From the NCBI GenBank assembly GCA_964020085.1, contig OZ026599.1:25276734-25340733 (forward strand): a DNA stretch of 64,000 bases, in the 5' to 3' direction. This document shows positions 50,003 through 60,867 of the stretch, piece by piece; within the stretch, counting starts at the first letter, position 1; the number at the start of each line of letters is the position of its first letter. The notes under the pieces were generated by a model. It had not been told where the DNA came from. It saw only the letters and a list, made by a program, of their open reading frames with translations, and did no database searches. Source of the DNA: Micromussa lordhowensis. Lineage: Eukaryota > Cnidaria > Anthozoa > Scleractinia > Lobophylliidae. Both the position numbers and the translations under genes were made by a program.

Positions 50003-51420
50003 GCGCGTCTTTGGAGCCTGGGCGTATGAGTAATTCAGTCATTACAGGGTGCCCCTTATAAAACAGGTTGTCATAGAACACGTTTTTATATGGCAAGTAC
50101 CATTCTAATGAGTGTTGCATAATTAGGAATATAACGCAAACAGCGGTGATAAACATTGTATTCCTGCGCGTTTTTATACTGAACATGGCTTTTCGAATGC
50201 TAGTCAACATACGTTTTCAAAAGTGACCATTGCAAATTCATAATCAAGCTGCAATCGTCTAAGAGGAAAAGTTGATACGATATTGTTAATTGCATACTTC
50301 TGGAATTACTCTAGTAAATTATCATCTCTGATCATCTACCATGGTACATAGGGCATCAACGCGACTCCTCCATCTCTATCGGCCTTGGCAAGCCGTGTGG
50401 CGTGTACCCAGTTAAGGTTTAGGGTCTAAAGTTCTGCCTCTGCATTCCTTCAGGTGGATTTAGGATGACCTCTCTTCCTTTTACTCTCTTGGGGTTGTTC
50501 GAAAGCCGGTAACCCAGGATTTTATACCAACAAACATGAGACGTGAGACAGTTCAAGCAAGGACATGATCTTACATGCAACCATATCAACTATCGTACAA
50601 CTAGTGCTAGAAACCAAAAATACTATTGAATGATTGTAGAACAGGTTAGTCTACAATAAGCTAAATCGGGGTTTGGTAATGATTATTGTAGGTTACCAGC
50701 TTACAAAAAGTGAAGACTTGCGCTAGTTCTGTGAATAGATCTATGTTCAAATACAGCTTTTTAGCATTCGCCATCTCACAGACTGTTTTCTAGATCGGGA
50801 TATATTTATATCACAGGAGTTCAGTAGCATAGCGATTTTACTGTAACTTTGGCTGGGCTGAAGAATATTGTTCCCTATACCGAAAACACGCAGGTCGCTT
50901 TGAAAGATATTCTCTGTGAATTTTTGGGTGGGTGTTTTCCCCTTGGAGATTGACATCACCACCCCTATCCATACCAAACGATGTTTTGCCGCGTTTTGCT
51001 GCCCTATTCTAGATTATACAGCAATAATCCCTACACTCTCTCCGACTTGCTATTTTCAACATACAAACTATCACTATCGCAATCAGGCCTGTTGGTTAAA
51101 GTCCGGACTCGTGTTTCATTGATGCAATGTTCTTTAAGATTTACGCGTCAATTCATAGACTAACTAGAAAACTACTCAGGTCCAATTACTCATGCCATGC
51201 CAGTTTCCCAGTAAATAATACGCTATTGTTTCTCAAAACTTTTCCATCTCTGTACCCTATCCCAGAAAAATCTGCTTCAGGAAACCCATTCACCCCGGCA
51301 CATGTTCATATTTGTAATTGCAATATTAGCAATCAGTGGGTGGATTCTCCTTTGACAGTGCTTGATACGTAGATGTAGAGCGAGATATATCTATGCATGT
51401 GGTACGGACAATTACAAGAC
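50003..51420. other. Intergenic, no gene
   Basis: This contains a fragment of the GGTTGTTCGAAAGCCGG / AACCCAGGATT repeat near 50495 and otherwise no recognisable element. The short open frames have no motifs. Confidence 0.45.
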
Positions 51421-51720
51421 TACAATCTTGGACAGAATAAAATGAGAAATAAAACAACCCCTCCCCCCGAATCAATGATGAACTCGCGCTCAAAGCGCGC
51501 CAATTTTTTCATCATTGAAATGGGGGGAGGGGTGGTCTTAATTTCTCATTTATTTTGTCCAAGATTGCAAACTTGGACAGAATAAAATGAGAAATAAAAC
51601 CACCCCTCCCCCCGAATCAATGATGAACTCGCGCTCCAAGCAAAGCGCACCAATTTTTTCATCATTGAAATGGGGGGAGGGGTGGTCTTAATTTCTCATT
51701 TATTTTGTCCAAGATTGTAG
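51421..51720 (+). mobile_element. Tandem dimer of the TACAATCTTGGACA MITE
   Basis: Two units (51421-51567 and 51568-51720) are joined head to tail with degenerate internal ends (AAGATTGCAAACTTGGACA), while the outer ends (TACAATCTTGGACAG and TCCAAGATTGTA) are intact. The units differ mainly in the central CTCGCGCTC(C)AAGC stretch. Confidence 0.85.
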
Positions 51721-52761
51721 TTTAATTTCTCTACAGAACTATTTCCGTAGGCCGTCGACCCACTTGCTAGGAGATTTTTATTTTTACACTTCCTTTTTAC
51801 TCAATTTACAGAGACTATTAATATGTTCAAAGGTGATTAATTATTCTTCATTACCGCTTTGCTTCTATATATGTGTACAACAGGAGACTACTTCGTTTCT
51901 TTTGTTTAGTGTGCTACGTTCCGATTGGCAAATTATTATGAATTTTCTCTAGTAAGCATAAGTTTTATCGTTTGTTCGCGCTGTTGTACGACTTTGCACG
52001 TGCTAAAATACACCACGAGTTGGTGTAGTCAATGTTATTATCACTTAATGACCAGATGTACTTGCTGAGTTCTGAAAAAAATTCTAGAACGTGCGTTGCG
52101 AAATGACGTTGTGTGGTTTCTATACAGCGTTGTGAACTCGTAATTCTGTACAGAGGGTCAACCTTCACGGCACACCTGCAGCGGAGTTCTTACTGACGGG
52201 GAAACCCAGCGACTCCCCGCAATCAAACTTACCCTAAGTCTGAAACTGAGTATTTGGGTGGAGTTGGCTGATTGAAACCTCTTTGATGTTTGAGTCATTT
52301 AATTCCCTCCCCACTCCTAGGGAAGGTGTGGTTATGGCCCTTGGATCAACACCCTTGGTTTCTTTGTAGTCATAATGCTCCTACATTGTAGATTAATTTT
52401 GACACTTTGGGGTATTATTTATCCCTGAATCTTCCCTGAGGGACTTTGTTGTAAGAGGGTTCGCTATAATTCCAGCGTTTACATAAGTATGATTTCAATC
52501 TAACTTCACTTCAGCTTGGCTCTGAACGCTATTCCGGCTGCCTTGAAAGTAATCCACGATCTCTTAGAGTTTTGGGGTTACCGTCTGCGTATGAAATAAT
52601 TGTAATCACTGAATCAGTTAAGTTTAAGTTTATTGTCATACTCCATTGGAGAGCGAAGACCACTTGGATCGAGAAGGACTGTTGAGAAAGAGGAAACGAA
52701 TCTTGGAAAGAAGACGTGGCGAAGGAGTTGGCTTGAGACGAGATGATATGATGGAGAACTG

Positions 52762-53802
52762 TCATAATCTTGTTTCCACACTGGTAGAGCTTTTCCTCAG
52801 TGTTAGTGTATTTTTAGGTGTTAGAAACACTCGAAGGTTGCTCATAAACGTGAAGCAAACACATGGGTTCGTCATGACATGGCAAAACGAGAACAACCTG
52901 GCAAATTGAGAAAATGCTACATATCCAAGACTGCAGTGTGGAATAGAGCCTGGGAAGTACATTATAAGCAACCTGTTAGCAATAAAAGGTAGCCAGCAAA
53001 CAGCAAACCCCAAGACGATCACGACGGACATCAACAGTAGCTTTTTATTCCTTTGGGCGTGTCGCTGATTGGCGATGGAAGTACGGAAAGCTGCCATTTT
53101 GTCGCTTCTGAGCTTGATCAATACGATAGTTTGCAGCACGGCTACTGTCACTAAAGGTGCAATCAGTACAGTAAATAACAACATAGTGTAGAACCACTGG
53201 GACGTTGTCTCATGATCGAATGCCGGCCCCCAATTCGAGTTACAGATGGTTTCGCCGTAACCTGTTACTTCCAAACGGAAGGTATAGAAATATGGAGAGT
53301 GAATCCCCATAGCGAAGATCCAAGTGCAAGAGATGAGAAACTGTCGCGTTTTGACAGTCATTTGACGAAATCTTGTTGGGTACACAATGGCGAACAATCG
53401 ATCAGCGGCAATTAAAACCAAGGAGAATGTAGACACAGCAATGGAGGAGTCTCCTACGAAAGCGCCGATCTTACAGAGGAGCGATCCAATCCATCCGCTG
53501 ACCAGAAAAGCTGGCGAGCCTTTGCGGATTTGTGTAACAATCTCTCGAGGAAAGTGTACTACGGAGAGCAAGAGGTCTGAAACAGCGATGTTAGCTATAA
53601 TACGGCCCATCTTGATGTTCGATTTTAGAGACGAGTAGATAAGGAGGGAGTTTCCTACTAGAGAAGAAAGCAGAATAACACTGTATATAGAAGCATGGCT
53701 TATCGCCATAGCCACAACATCAGTGGACGGTAAACAATGAGTATCATTTTGGCCATAGTTTTCTTGTGCCGCGCTGTTGTTGCTGTTGTTGGCAAACGCC
53801 AT
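52762..53802 (-). CDS. Class A (rhodopsin-like) G-protein-coupled receptor, single exon
   Basis: This is an intronless frame of 346 aa from the ATG at 53802 to a TGA at 52762; the frame extends slightly upstream without another ATG. The N-terminus has three N-glycosylation sequons (residues 5, 8 and 19). Seven hydrophobic segments are visible, with TM1 GNSLLIY, TM2 NIAVSDLLL (Asp2.50), a Cys before TM3 and another in extracellular loop 2 (ETICNSN), TM3 end AADRLFAIVYP, TM6 CWLPF and TM7 MTNPCVCF. The DRY motif is therefore DRL and NPxxY reads NPxxC. The receptor should couple an extracellular ligand, probably a peptide or amine, to G proteins at the plasma membrane; the ligand cannot be told from sequence. 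Single-exon class A receptors are common in cnidarian expansions. Confidence 0.93.
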   Translation of the reverse strand: MAFANNSNNSAAQENYGQNDTHCLPSTDVVAMAISHASIYSVILLSSLVGNSLLIYSSLKSNIKMGRIIANIAVSDLLLSVVHFPREIVTQIRKGSPAFLVSGWIGSLLCKIGAFVGDSSIAVSTFSLVLIAADRLFAIVYPTRFRQMTVKTRQFLISCTWIFAMGIHSPYFYTFRLEVTGYGETICNSNWGPAFDHETTSQWFYTMLLFTVLIAPLVTVAVLQTIVLIKLRSDKMAAFRTSIANQRHAQRNKKLLLMSVVIVLGFAVCWLPFIANRLLIMYFPGSIPHCSLGYVAFSQFARLFSFCHVMTNPCVCFTFMSNLRVFLTPKNTLTLRKSSTSVETRL

Positions 53803-54752
53803 AATCGAAAACGGCAACCTGCAACTCAGTTGAACAAGCTGTAGTGATCACGATGACAGTGCAAATAAAAATGTGCTGTTTATAAAACGTTTCGTTTGAT
53901 TTGTAGTTTGTCGACCAAGGGCGACATGATTGACAAGCGATATTGCAAACGATTATTTTTCTTTTGAGTGGCAGGAAGTTGTGAACGCTTATAACCTTGC
54001 ACTCATTCAGTTTCTTTTAGAAACTAAAAGTAATTTTCACATTTGCAACGTAGCTTCTTCAAGTGTAAAACAAAAAACACATGCCGACGGTCTTTGTAAT
54101 AAGTGGAAAAGCAAGAGAGTTACTAAAAGGGCTTTGAGTGATAGTATATGTAGCAAGTTGCTTTGGCTTTCTTCATGTTTGGATAAGTGACGAAAACAAA
54201 TAGCTTTCAAGAGCCCAATATCATATTTAACTTTGGATTTTTACACAACAATATAGTTAAATGACGGAGAAACAGGTTGTGGCTCAAGCTGTACAATCAA
54301 GGTATAACGTCGGCAAATAATTTTCTCCAGATAATGGATCTGTGTAAATGTTATGACGACATTTCAAGGTAAAGTTCATCTTATCCATACCTTTCATCAA
54401 TTAGATAAAGGAACTGCGTCACGGATTTAGAGATAAGAAAATATGGCCATCAAATTGAGTGAAATGTAACAATAGTAGCCGTAATACGGGAAGAAACATT
54501 TTAACATCAGCACAACAAAAAAAAATAAAAAAAGAGATAAAACAATAGAGCATAAATGTGTTTTGGGCCCGACTAATACTCATTTTAGCCCGAGTCGCTG
54601 GGCGAGGGTTAAAATGAACTCTGAGAAGGGCCCAAAACATATTTATGCCCAAGATCATAAACTCTATTACTATTATTATCACTTTGGAGGGCATTGAGAA
54701 AATAAAAACTGGGAAAAAAAAAACAACGAAACAGTCTGAACAATCACGCAAG

Positions 54753-54790
54753 AATTTGGCGGGCTAAAAAACATTTTAGCCCGCCAAATT
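54753..54790. repeat. Perfect 17-bp inverted repeat, 4-nt loop
   Basis: AATTTGGCGGGCTAAAA and TTTTAGCCCGCCAAATT are perfect reverse complements separated by AACA. A second, imperfect hairpin with TTTTGGGCCCG ... GGGCCCAAAA lies at about 54559-54640. This looks like the core of small fold-back elements. Confidence 0.8.
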
Positions 54791-56917
54791 GTCCATTTTA
54801 GCCTGCAGAATGCTTCACATGGGTTTTTGAGAAACTGTCAGGTTGAATTATAAAATTCAAGTTAATCTCGTTTGTTTGTCGCCTCAGTTTTTGAAATAAT
54901 AACACCCGGGAGACATGCTTGTTTGTCAGTAATGAAACTATGGTTTCGTCATTTAGATCCATAGAAGTAATTTCTTCGCTATCATCAAGTTTCATAGCAA
55001 GTATTTGGCAAAGTTAATGAAAATAGACTCAGCCGTGAGACAGTCTTTTTACAACGTTGTTAGTTCACGCCAAAAGCAAAAGAAAGAAACAAGCATAATA
55101 AGAAAACAAATGCAAGGTTTAAATGTGTAGTTGGCAAAGGATCAGAAGTTGGACACTACCAGAGTGAAAGCAATACAATATACGAGAAGTGTAAACAAGC
55201 TGAGTTCAAAAGCTAATGCAGCGAAATTATCATTATTAAAACGTAGGTGACAGGCTTGTCTATTTTTTTGAATTGATTAAAAGACCTTCACTTCATCTCA
55301 ACTGGATTTTGACGGTCTTTTTGAAGCCATTGCTTGAAATCTTGTTATGCCTTGTTAAGCCAAATTAATTTCTTTCGGAAACTGGTCTGCGCAGGTTTTG
55401 TTTGAAAGCATGACTGGTGTTTTAGTTAAGACGTTTTGAAGCAGTTAGAACAAGGGCAGACACAGAGACAGAATTCCTGGTTCAAGGTCTTGTATTCTAT
55501 TTACAAGAGAGGAAATTTTCAATTTAAAAACATTCTCAAGCTTCGTTCGCTTCTGTATTAATTAACAACTCAACAACAACAACTCAACAACCTTTATTTA
55601 CACTATTCTGTACAAGCAAAAAAAGAGGAAAGAAAAAACAAAGTACAGAAAACAAAATAATGGAGATGTATAGTATATAGATACAAATTTGTGAATTAGT
55701 GTGCAGCAGCCAAAGTAGCAAAGCTTTCGAGTTGGCTGCTGCTTACTTACAGATAACGAAAGGAAAGAAGGAAACAAATAAAAATTATGAACTAAACTAC
55801 TTCACAGATTTTATGAAAATAGCATGGAAATATTATTTACAGAAAAGTCAGGAAACAAGAACAGATATGATTACAAAGTGAAACTTACAGATATGATTAC
55901 AAAGTGAAACTTACAAAGTGAAACTAGGACTTTCATTATATTGTGTTTGGTTCTTTGTGCAAGCCAAACATCCTAAGTTTTTAATTTCCTTGACGGTTTC
56001 TCTAGTCAACTGTGTAACGAAACGTTTTAGCTGAACGTTTAGAATGTTAATTAAACAGACCGGGGCATTATTAGCGATCCATCTATTAAAGATGCCTGTA
56101 GATTAAAAAATATCTCAAATCAACTTAATCCAAAACATACCCAAAACACACCAATAGACGAGAGTGAAAAAGTAGAAAGCTAGTTTGTTGTTATAATTCT
56201 GGAAATGAACGTCGCCATAGAAAAAAAAAAACTTCTCGAATGTAAATTTCTTTAACAATTGAACCAATTTGGCACGCACGAAACTGATCTTACCTTTTAA
56301 AACAATCTTTAGATGAAGCACATGCCTGCTTTCACCTGTTACCAACGGGTTCAACATGGTTCCTCAGAAATAAAAGTTGTCGAATTAATTTGAAACTCTC
56401 CCTGAACGGTCCCTACCAAGCACTGTTTCGAAAAATATAATAAAAAGGATAGGTCACCATGCTCGCAAAGGAATTGTGATAGCCTATATCACGTGTAATG
56501 GCCGGGCCATTACACGTAAGTTATTTCATAGGTTCACGTTACATTTTGCGGTAGCTGGAAGCAAAGTTCTTTTCATAAATAATTGAAGAAAAGAAAGTCT
56601 CGAGCTTATGGCACAATGTGATATATAATTTTTGGAACAATTTTAAACGACATCAACTCAAAACGTTCCTCGAGTAGTTGTTTTCAAGGTCATAATTCGC
56701 ATGCTCTTTAACTTTAAGAGGATACAGTGTAATATGTACAACATAATCATGTAATAAATAAATATAGGTCACGATGCTCGTTTAGGGAAAACGAGCATTT
56801 ATTTATTTCGCTATTGAGCTTAGCTTGACAGAAATCTCGTGATGTTGTGCATGCGCTAGTGAGCGCTAATGACGCAAAATTCGTGCGCATTAGAGTTGCG
56901 CCGCACCGTGGAGAAAG

Positions 56918-57036
56918 AGAGGACAATGACGGGCTGGAAGTCTTGGGAGGAAGTGAGAGCCCTGGCTAAGGATAGGGACAAGTGGAAGAAGAGTACTGCG
57001 GCCTTATGCGCAACAGAGCGCGAAGAGGATAGGTGA
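56918..57036 (+). pseudogene. 3' tail of a non-LTR retrotransposon ORF2
   Basis: The plus frame reads GWKSWEEVRALAKDRDKW, then K-rich residues, AALCATEREEDR and a stop. Recalled LINE ORF2 proteins of this type end with a segment of this kind (W..VRALA.DR..W). No reverse transcriptase or endonuclease domain is nearby, so it is a 5'-truncated dead copy. Confidence 0.65.
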
Positions 57037-58233
57037 GAGTTGCGCAATGCAATTCTGAGGAATCACCTCAATGGCAAAGAGTCGTGAAGAAATTTGATAA
57101 CTGGACTCGCTATTGAGTAATATTTGGCGTAGCTTACTTTAGTTTACTCTAAATTGATGACAAAATTGTTCTTTTGATGTTGTGACCTGCAAAGTTGTAG
57201 ACACAGAGGTACAGACAGCCTTTATATTAGCACGATGAAGAGTTGAAAAGCTCTGCAGCTTATGTGGTCGTGCTAAAACCATTATAGAACTTTATAGCCT
57301 TTTAAGACAGGTTAATCTGTTTGTAAATAATGGCTTCTGATTTGAATGGCTTTCCTCATTTGGCATTTTCAGTTCTGTCAGCCGGCAAATTGCGTGTTCC
57401 GCACCACAAAATGGCGTTTTCTAAGCCACACGATAAATCCCTTATCACCAAGCTGGGCTGGTTAAGTTGCTAGATGTTGATTTTATTGTTTTTTCATTTT
57501 GTGCAGTTTTATGGTTTGAGACGTAGTATGTCTTGTAGTCCCTACATAGTCTAATCCACTTGCAAATAACAAAATATTGGGATGGTGATACGAAAAATGG
57601 CCACATAATGCATTTTTTTAATACTCGCGTTCTTGTTTGTCCGCTACTTTCAATGACAACAATGAATTCAATAGCTTCTAAACTTTGTTATTCTTGAAAA
57701 TAGTCTGACGGACACAAAGCAAGTGATTGCTAAAATAGGAATCAATTTTTTCTTTTTTTCTGAGCAGCTGCTACTGGTAGCACGAGAGCGATTAAATGCA
57801 ACGAGGCGAAATCATTGCCCAGTTCATGCATGGCTTTCTCCCAATTGATTCTCGGTGACCGAGACGAACGGCCCGGAGTACACTATTCGCCCCGAGCCAC
57901 GTGACCCGAAAAGATTTGACCGCGGCGAAATATTGAGGCCTAGGAACTAGACAAGCCAAATGACAAAAAATAACAGTAATCACTAATAAAATTTAACTTT
58001 TTCTCCTTTGTTCCCTATTGTTTCTATTGCTCCCTAAAATATTTTGTAAAAGATCAAATGATCATGTTTCCCCAAACCCCTGAGGGCATGGATAATAAAA
58101 AGTCTCTCTCAAAGCCTGTAAAAGCTGGGGTTTACGTTTTTTGGTTACAAGCCTTTAAGGAAAATAAGAGGAACATTACAAAGCAGACGATTGACAAAAG
58201 AAAACAAAACAAGTGCCAATATGAAACTTGAGA

Positions 58234-58239
58234 TTTATT
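58234..58239 (-). terminator. RPS25: RPS25 poly(A) signal
   Basis: AATAAA on the minus strand lies about 19 bp after the RPS25 stop codon, giving the very short 3' UTR typical of ribosomal protein genes. Confidence 0.75.
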
Positions 58240-58257
58240 TACTCCACATTATTCACA

Positions 58258-60657
58258 TCACTGAGCAGGGGCCTCTTGGCCTTCACTGCCCTTTGTGGCC
58301 CTGGTGTAGATCAGCTGTGAGTGGTGTTTGGACACCTCTTTGATCAGGCCCTTGGAGAGAAGTTCCTGCAGTCCACGGCGTGCTAGGGATCCCCGGATCT
58401 TCAGCCTTTCAGACACAACAGAGGGAGTGATCAGCCTGTAGCTGGGAACCTCTTTGTAAAGCTTGTCATAAGTGCCTTTGTCAAAGAGGACCAGGTTGTT
58501 CAGCTTGTCTCGGACTTTTCCCTTGGACCACTTCTGTAAGTTTCAAGAGGAAAATGGATCATCAGTAACTTTTACTCCAACCATGTAAAAATGTTAACTT
58601 TCAGGAGGGATTAACATTTGGTTTTACCTTACAGAATCAATAGACTGTAAACACAGATATCCAAGTACATCACTACAGAAAGTCCTGCCATGCGATGAAC
58701 TGTTTAACTACTATAAGCCCCCTTTAAAATCTGCCCCCAACCAATCTTGGCAAAACATGCTTGCATCTAGGTTTAGCTCTATTTAAAAGGAGAATTGTTT
58801 TGATTAAAAAAGCCTCTTTACTGTTGGGTTCATTTGTATTCTTTGCCATATAAAAGATATTTTTGATGCTCTTCTAATGATTGTAAAATGATTTGTGCTC
58901 CACATTGTGGTGCTCAGAAAGTTTCGAATGCAATGTTAGGGGGTTTCGTTAAAGGTCTGGCAGCGGACAAACTGACTTGCTGTGAAGACGATTGTGCCTG
59001 CCTGGTTTGACCATCTTGAGAGGAAAATTTTTCTTATAAAAAGTTCATTTCAAAAGTTTTGCCCGTCTGTGAAAACCAGTTACCCTCCTGCTGGAAATGT
59101 TAATAAAACCCTTAGTATTCTTATGCAGATCTCAAAGCTTAACATTTACGCTCTAAGTAGAAACTGAGTCACACATCATTGTCTTAAAACTACATGTAAC
59201 AGTAAAGAAAATGTGACTAGACCTTCTTTTTAGCTTTTCCGCCACCACTAGATGGCTTGTCCTTGGGTTTTGAGGATGTTTGCTTTGTATCCTTCTTGGG
59301 ACCCTGTGGAATAAAAACTTGTGTCAGAAAAGTCCTTTTATATAACTCAACCATTAAAGGGAATCTTGGCTAAAAACAGTTTTGATCCAAATCACAAGTT
59401 CGCATTTGTGTTTAACTGTTTCAGCATTTTGAATCCGCTAATACTTTGCCTGTTTTGAATGTTTGACGTTTTGCTTCTGCTATTTTAGGCTTTAAAATTT
59501 CCTACGCATCACCATGTTTATTTTTGAAAAGCTTGATAGGAAATTATAATGTCATTGCACAGTTGGATGTTCTTTAAAATACAGTACTGCGAGATAAATA
59601 CATGTATTCCAAATGAATATCTACAGTTCCAACTAGAAGTCGTCTTCTAAAGACTCCAAAGAGATCTCTGACTACGCAATGAAATCATAAATTACCATAA
59701 AGTAAACATGGCCATGCCCTTGTGATTCAAAGTGAACACCAAACACTTCCTATTTGAATCACTTACACTGATACCAAGTAAAACCACCAGTATCAATTAC
59801 AGAAAACCATTAGGTATCCTTTGAAACTTAAGCTGCTTTTCAGTCAAGATTCCCTTTAAATTTTATTACAACCAAACTGATTGGCTAACATATGATGCTT
59901 CACCTGCATGAAATTTACATAAAAAAGATGAGCATTATGTGGTTCTAGAAAGTCTGATCATTTGAGAACCCTTGAGAAAAGTAAATAACGCTGTTCCACA
60001 GCTTGTCTTTGTCAAGTTTCTCTCATGTTCTCAAATACATATTGCTTTCTTGACAGTAGAATGAACGGTTTGACAAGAGTGGTCTCAGATAATAGTGTTC
60101 CAAGGAAAATATGGTGTACTTGCAAATAGCATATAAATTTAAAACATTCTCCATTATCTCTAGCACAACCAAACCATAAAACGAAAACATGCAATACAAC
60201 GACCTCAAAGTTTACCAGTGCTAACAATCATGTATCTAACGAAAGAAACGATGTAGATTTGTACTATTTTGCAAAGTTGGTTAATAATAAACCGTTCAAT
60301 CTTTCGTCTTTCACTGGATTCAAACACTGAACGCACATGTATCAAAAGAAGGGTGTACGGAAGAATCATGCTGGTTATTATGACCGGTCAGGAGCTAGGC
60401 ATTAGTATCAATTGGCCTTTAGATGTCTTAAGGAACGTGATCGCAACCCATCAGACGAGCATTTTACTTCTCGAATTTTCAAAATTTCACGTAGCGAAAT
60501 TGCTATGTTTTATTCTGAAAATGCACTCATTACGCTATTCTGAGAACGTCTATGCTTTTGTGAGCTCCTAACATAACATTACGTTGACACACTCGGTAGT
60601 AATCGGTTTTAGGTAGCTTAAAATACTGCAATTTAAGAAGATGACTGTACCAACCAT
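58258..60657 (-). CDS. RPS25: 40S ribosomal protein S25 (eS25)
   Basis: Three coding exons on the minus strand give 119 aa: 60655-60657 (ATG only), 59223-59303 and 58258-58533, all phase 0. The N-terminal tail [19 protein letters not shown] and GGGKAKKK is basic and disordered. The conserved core follows, with [58 protein letters not shown] and IYTRATKG. Human eS25 is 125 aa with the same core. It is a winged-helix protein of the 40S head near the tRNA exit site, needed for IRES-driven initiation in other animals. The start is chosen because the ATG at 60657 is followed by a GT donor and preceded by a pyrimidine-rich leader; the ATG-only first exon is inference, and the rest is certain. Confidence 0.95.
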
Positions 60658-60690
60658 GATTCCGTTCACAGCAAAATGGAAGAGAAAGAA
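60655..60690 (-). promoter_or_regulatory. RPS25: TOP-like 5' leader of RPS25
   Basis: On the minus strand the leader reads CTTTCTCTTCC, then CATTTTGCTGTGAACGGAATC and ATG. A 5' terminal pyrimidine tract is the hallmark of ribosomal protein mRNAs and places them under growth-dependent (mTOR/LARP1) translational control. The exact start site is inferred. Confidence 0.6.
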
Positions 60691-60806
60691 CACACACATG
60701 TGAGTCCATAAATTCCTTGAAGGGGGGTCATTGCATTGCGTGGAAAGCCAATGAGTAGATACCCATTCTAGGAAAATTGCTGACCACACAAATTGTGGAT
60801 TCGAAC
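60691..60806. promoter_or_regulatory. Putative bidirectional RPS25/ASCC2 promoter
   Basis: Only about 116 bp separate the TOP tract of RPS25 (minus) from the first upstream ATG of ASCC2 (plus). Any promoters for the two divergent genes must overlap here. It contains a CCAAT on the plus strand at about 60747-60751 (AAAGCCAATGAG) and no clear TATA box. Confidence 0.6.
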
Positions 60807-60845
60807 ATGGCGGACGGAGGCTTCCCTGAAGGACGTGTTTGCTGA
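60807..60845 (+). promoter_or_regulatory. 12-codon upstream ORF in the ASCC2 leader
   Basis: ATG at 60807 in good context (AACATGGCG) encodes MADGGFPEGRVC and stops at TGA 60843-60845, 22 nt before the main ATG. It is in the same frame class as the main ATG at 60868 only by chance (61 nt apart, so out of frame). If the transcript starts upstream of it, it should reduce initiation at the main start. Confidence 0.5.
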
Positions 60846-60867
60846 AAGAATTTGAATCTTTGCGAAC

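Larger units (their letters stand above)
53803..58233. other. Intergenic repeats between GPCR and RPS25
   Basis: This region holds hairpin repeats at 54550-54640 and 54753-54790, a LINE tail near 57000 and a 28-bp near-palindrome (CGTGTAATGGCC / GGGCCATTACACG) near 56490-56518. GGTCACNATGCTCG recurs at about 56452 and 56767. No host gene was recognised. Confidence 0.55.

Noticed and set aside
54419..54751. Hydrophobic 110-codon minus-strand frame resembling a membrane protein
   Set aside because: It comes from T-rich tracts and the hairpin repeats at 54550-54640; no start context, splice sites or family signature.
59510..59912. Alternative ATG starts for RPS25 (ATG before GTGATG near 59510; ATGCAG before GTGAAG near 59912)
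   Set aside because: Neither has a pyrimidine-rich leader. The ATG at 60657 has a TOP-like tract and sits in the divergent promoter, so it was preferred.
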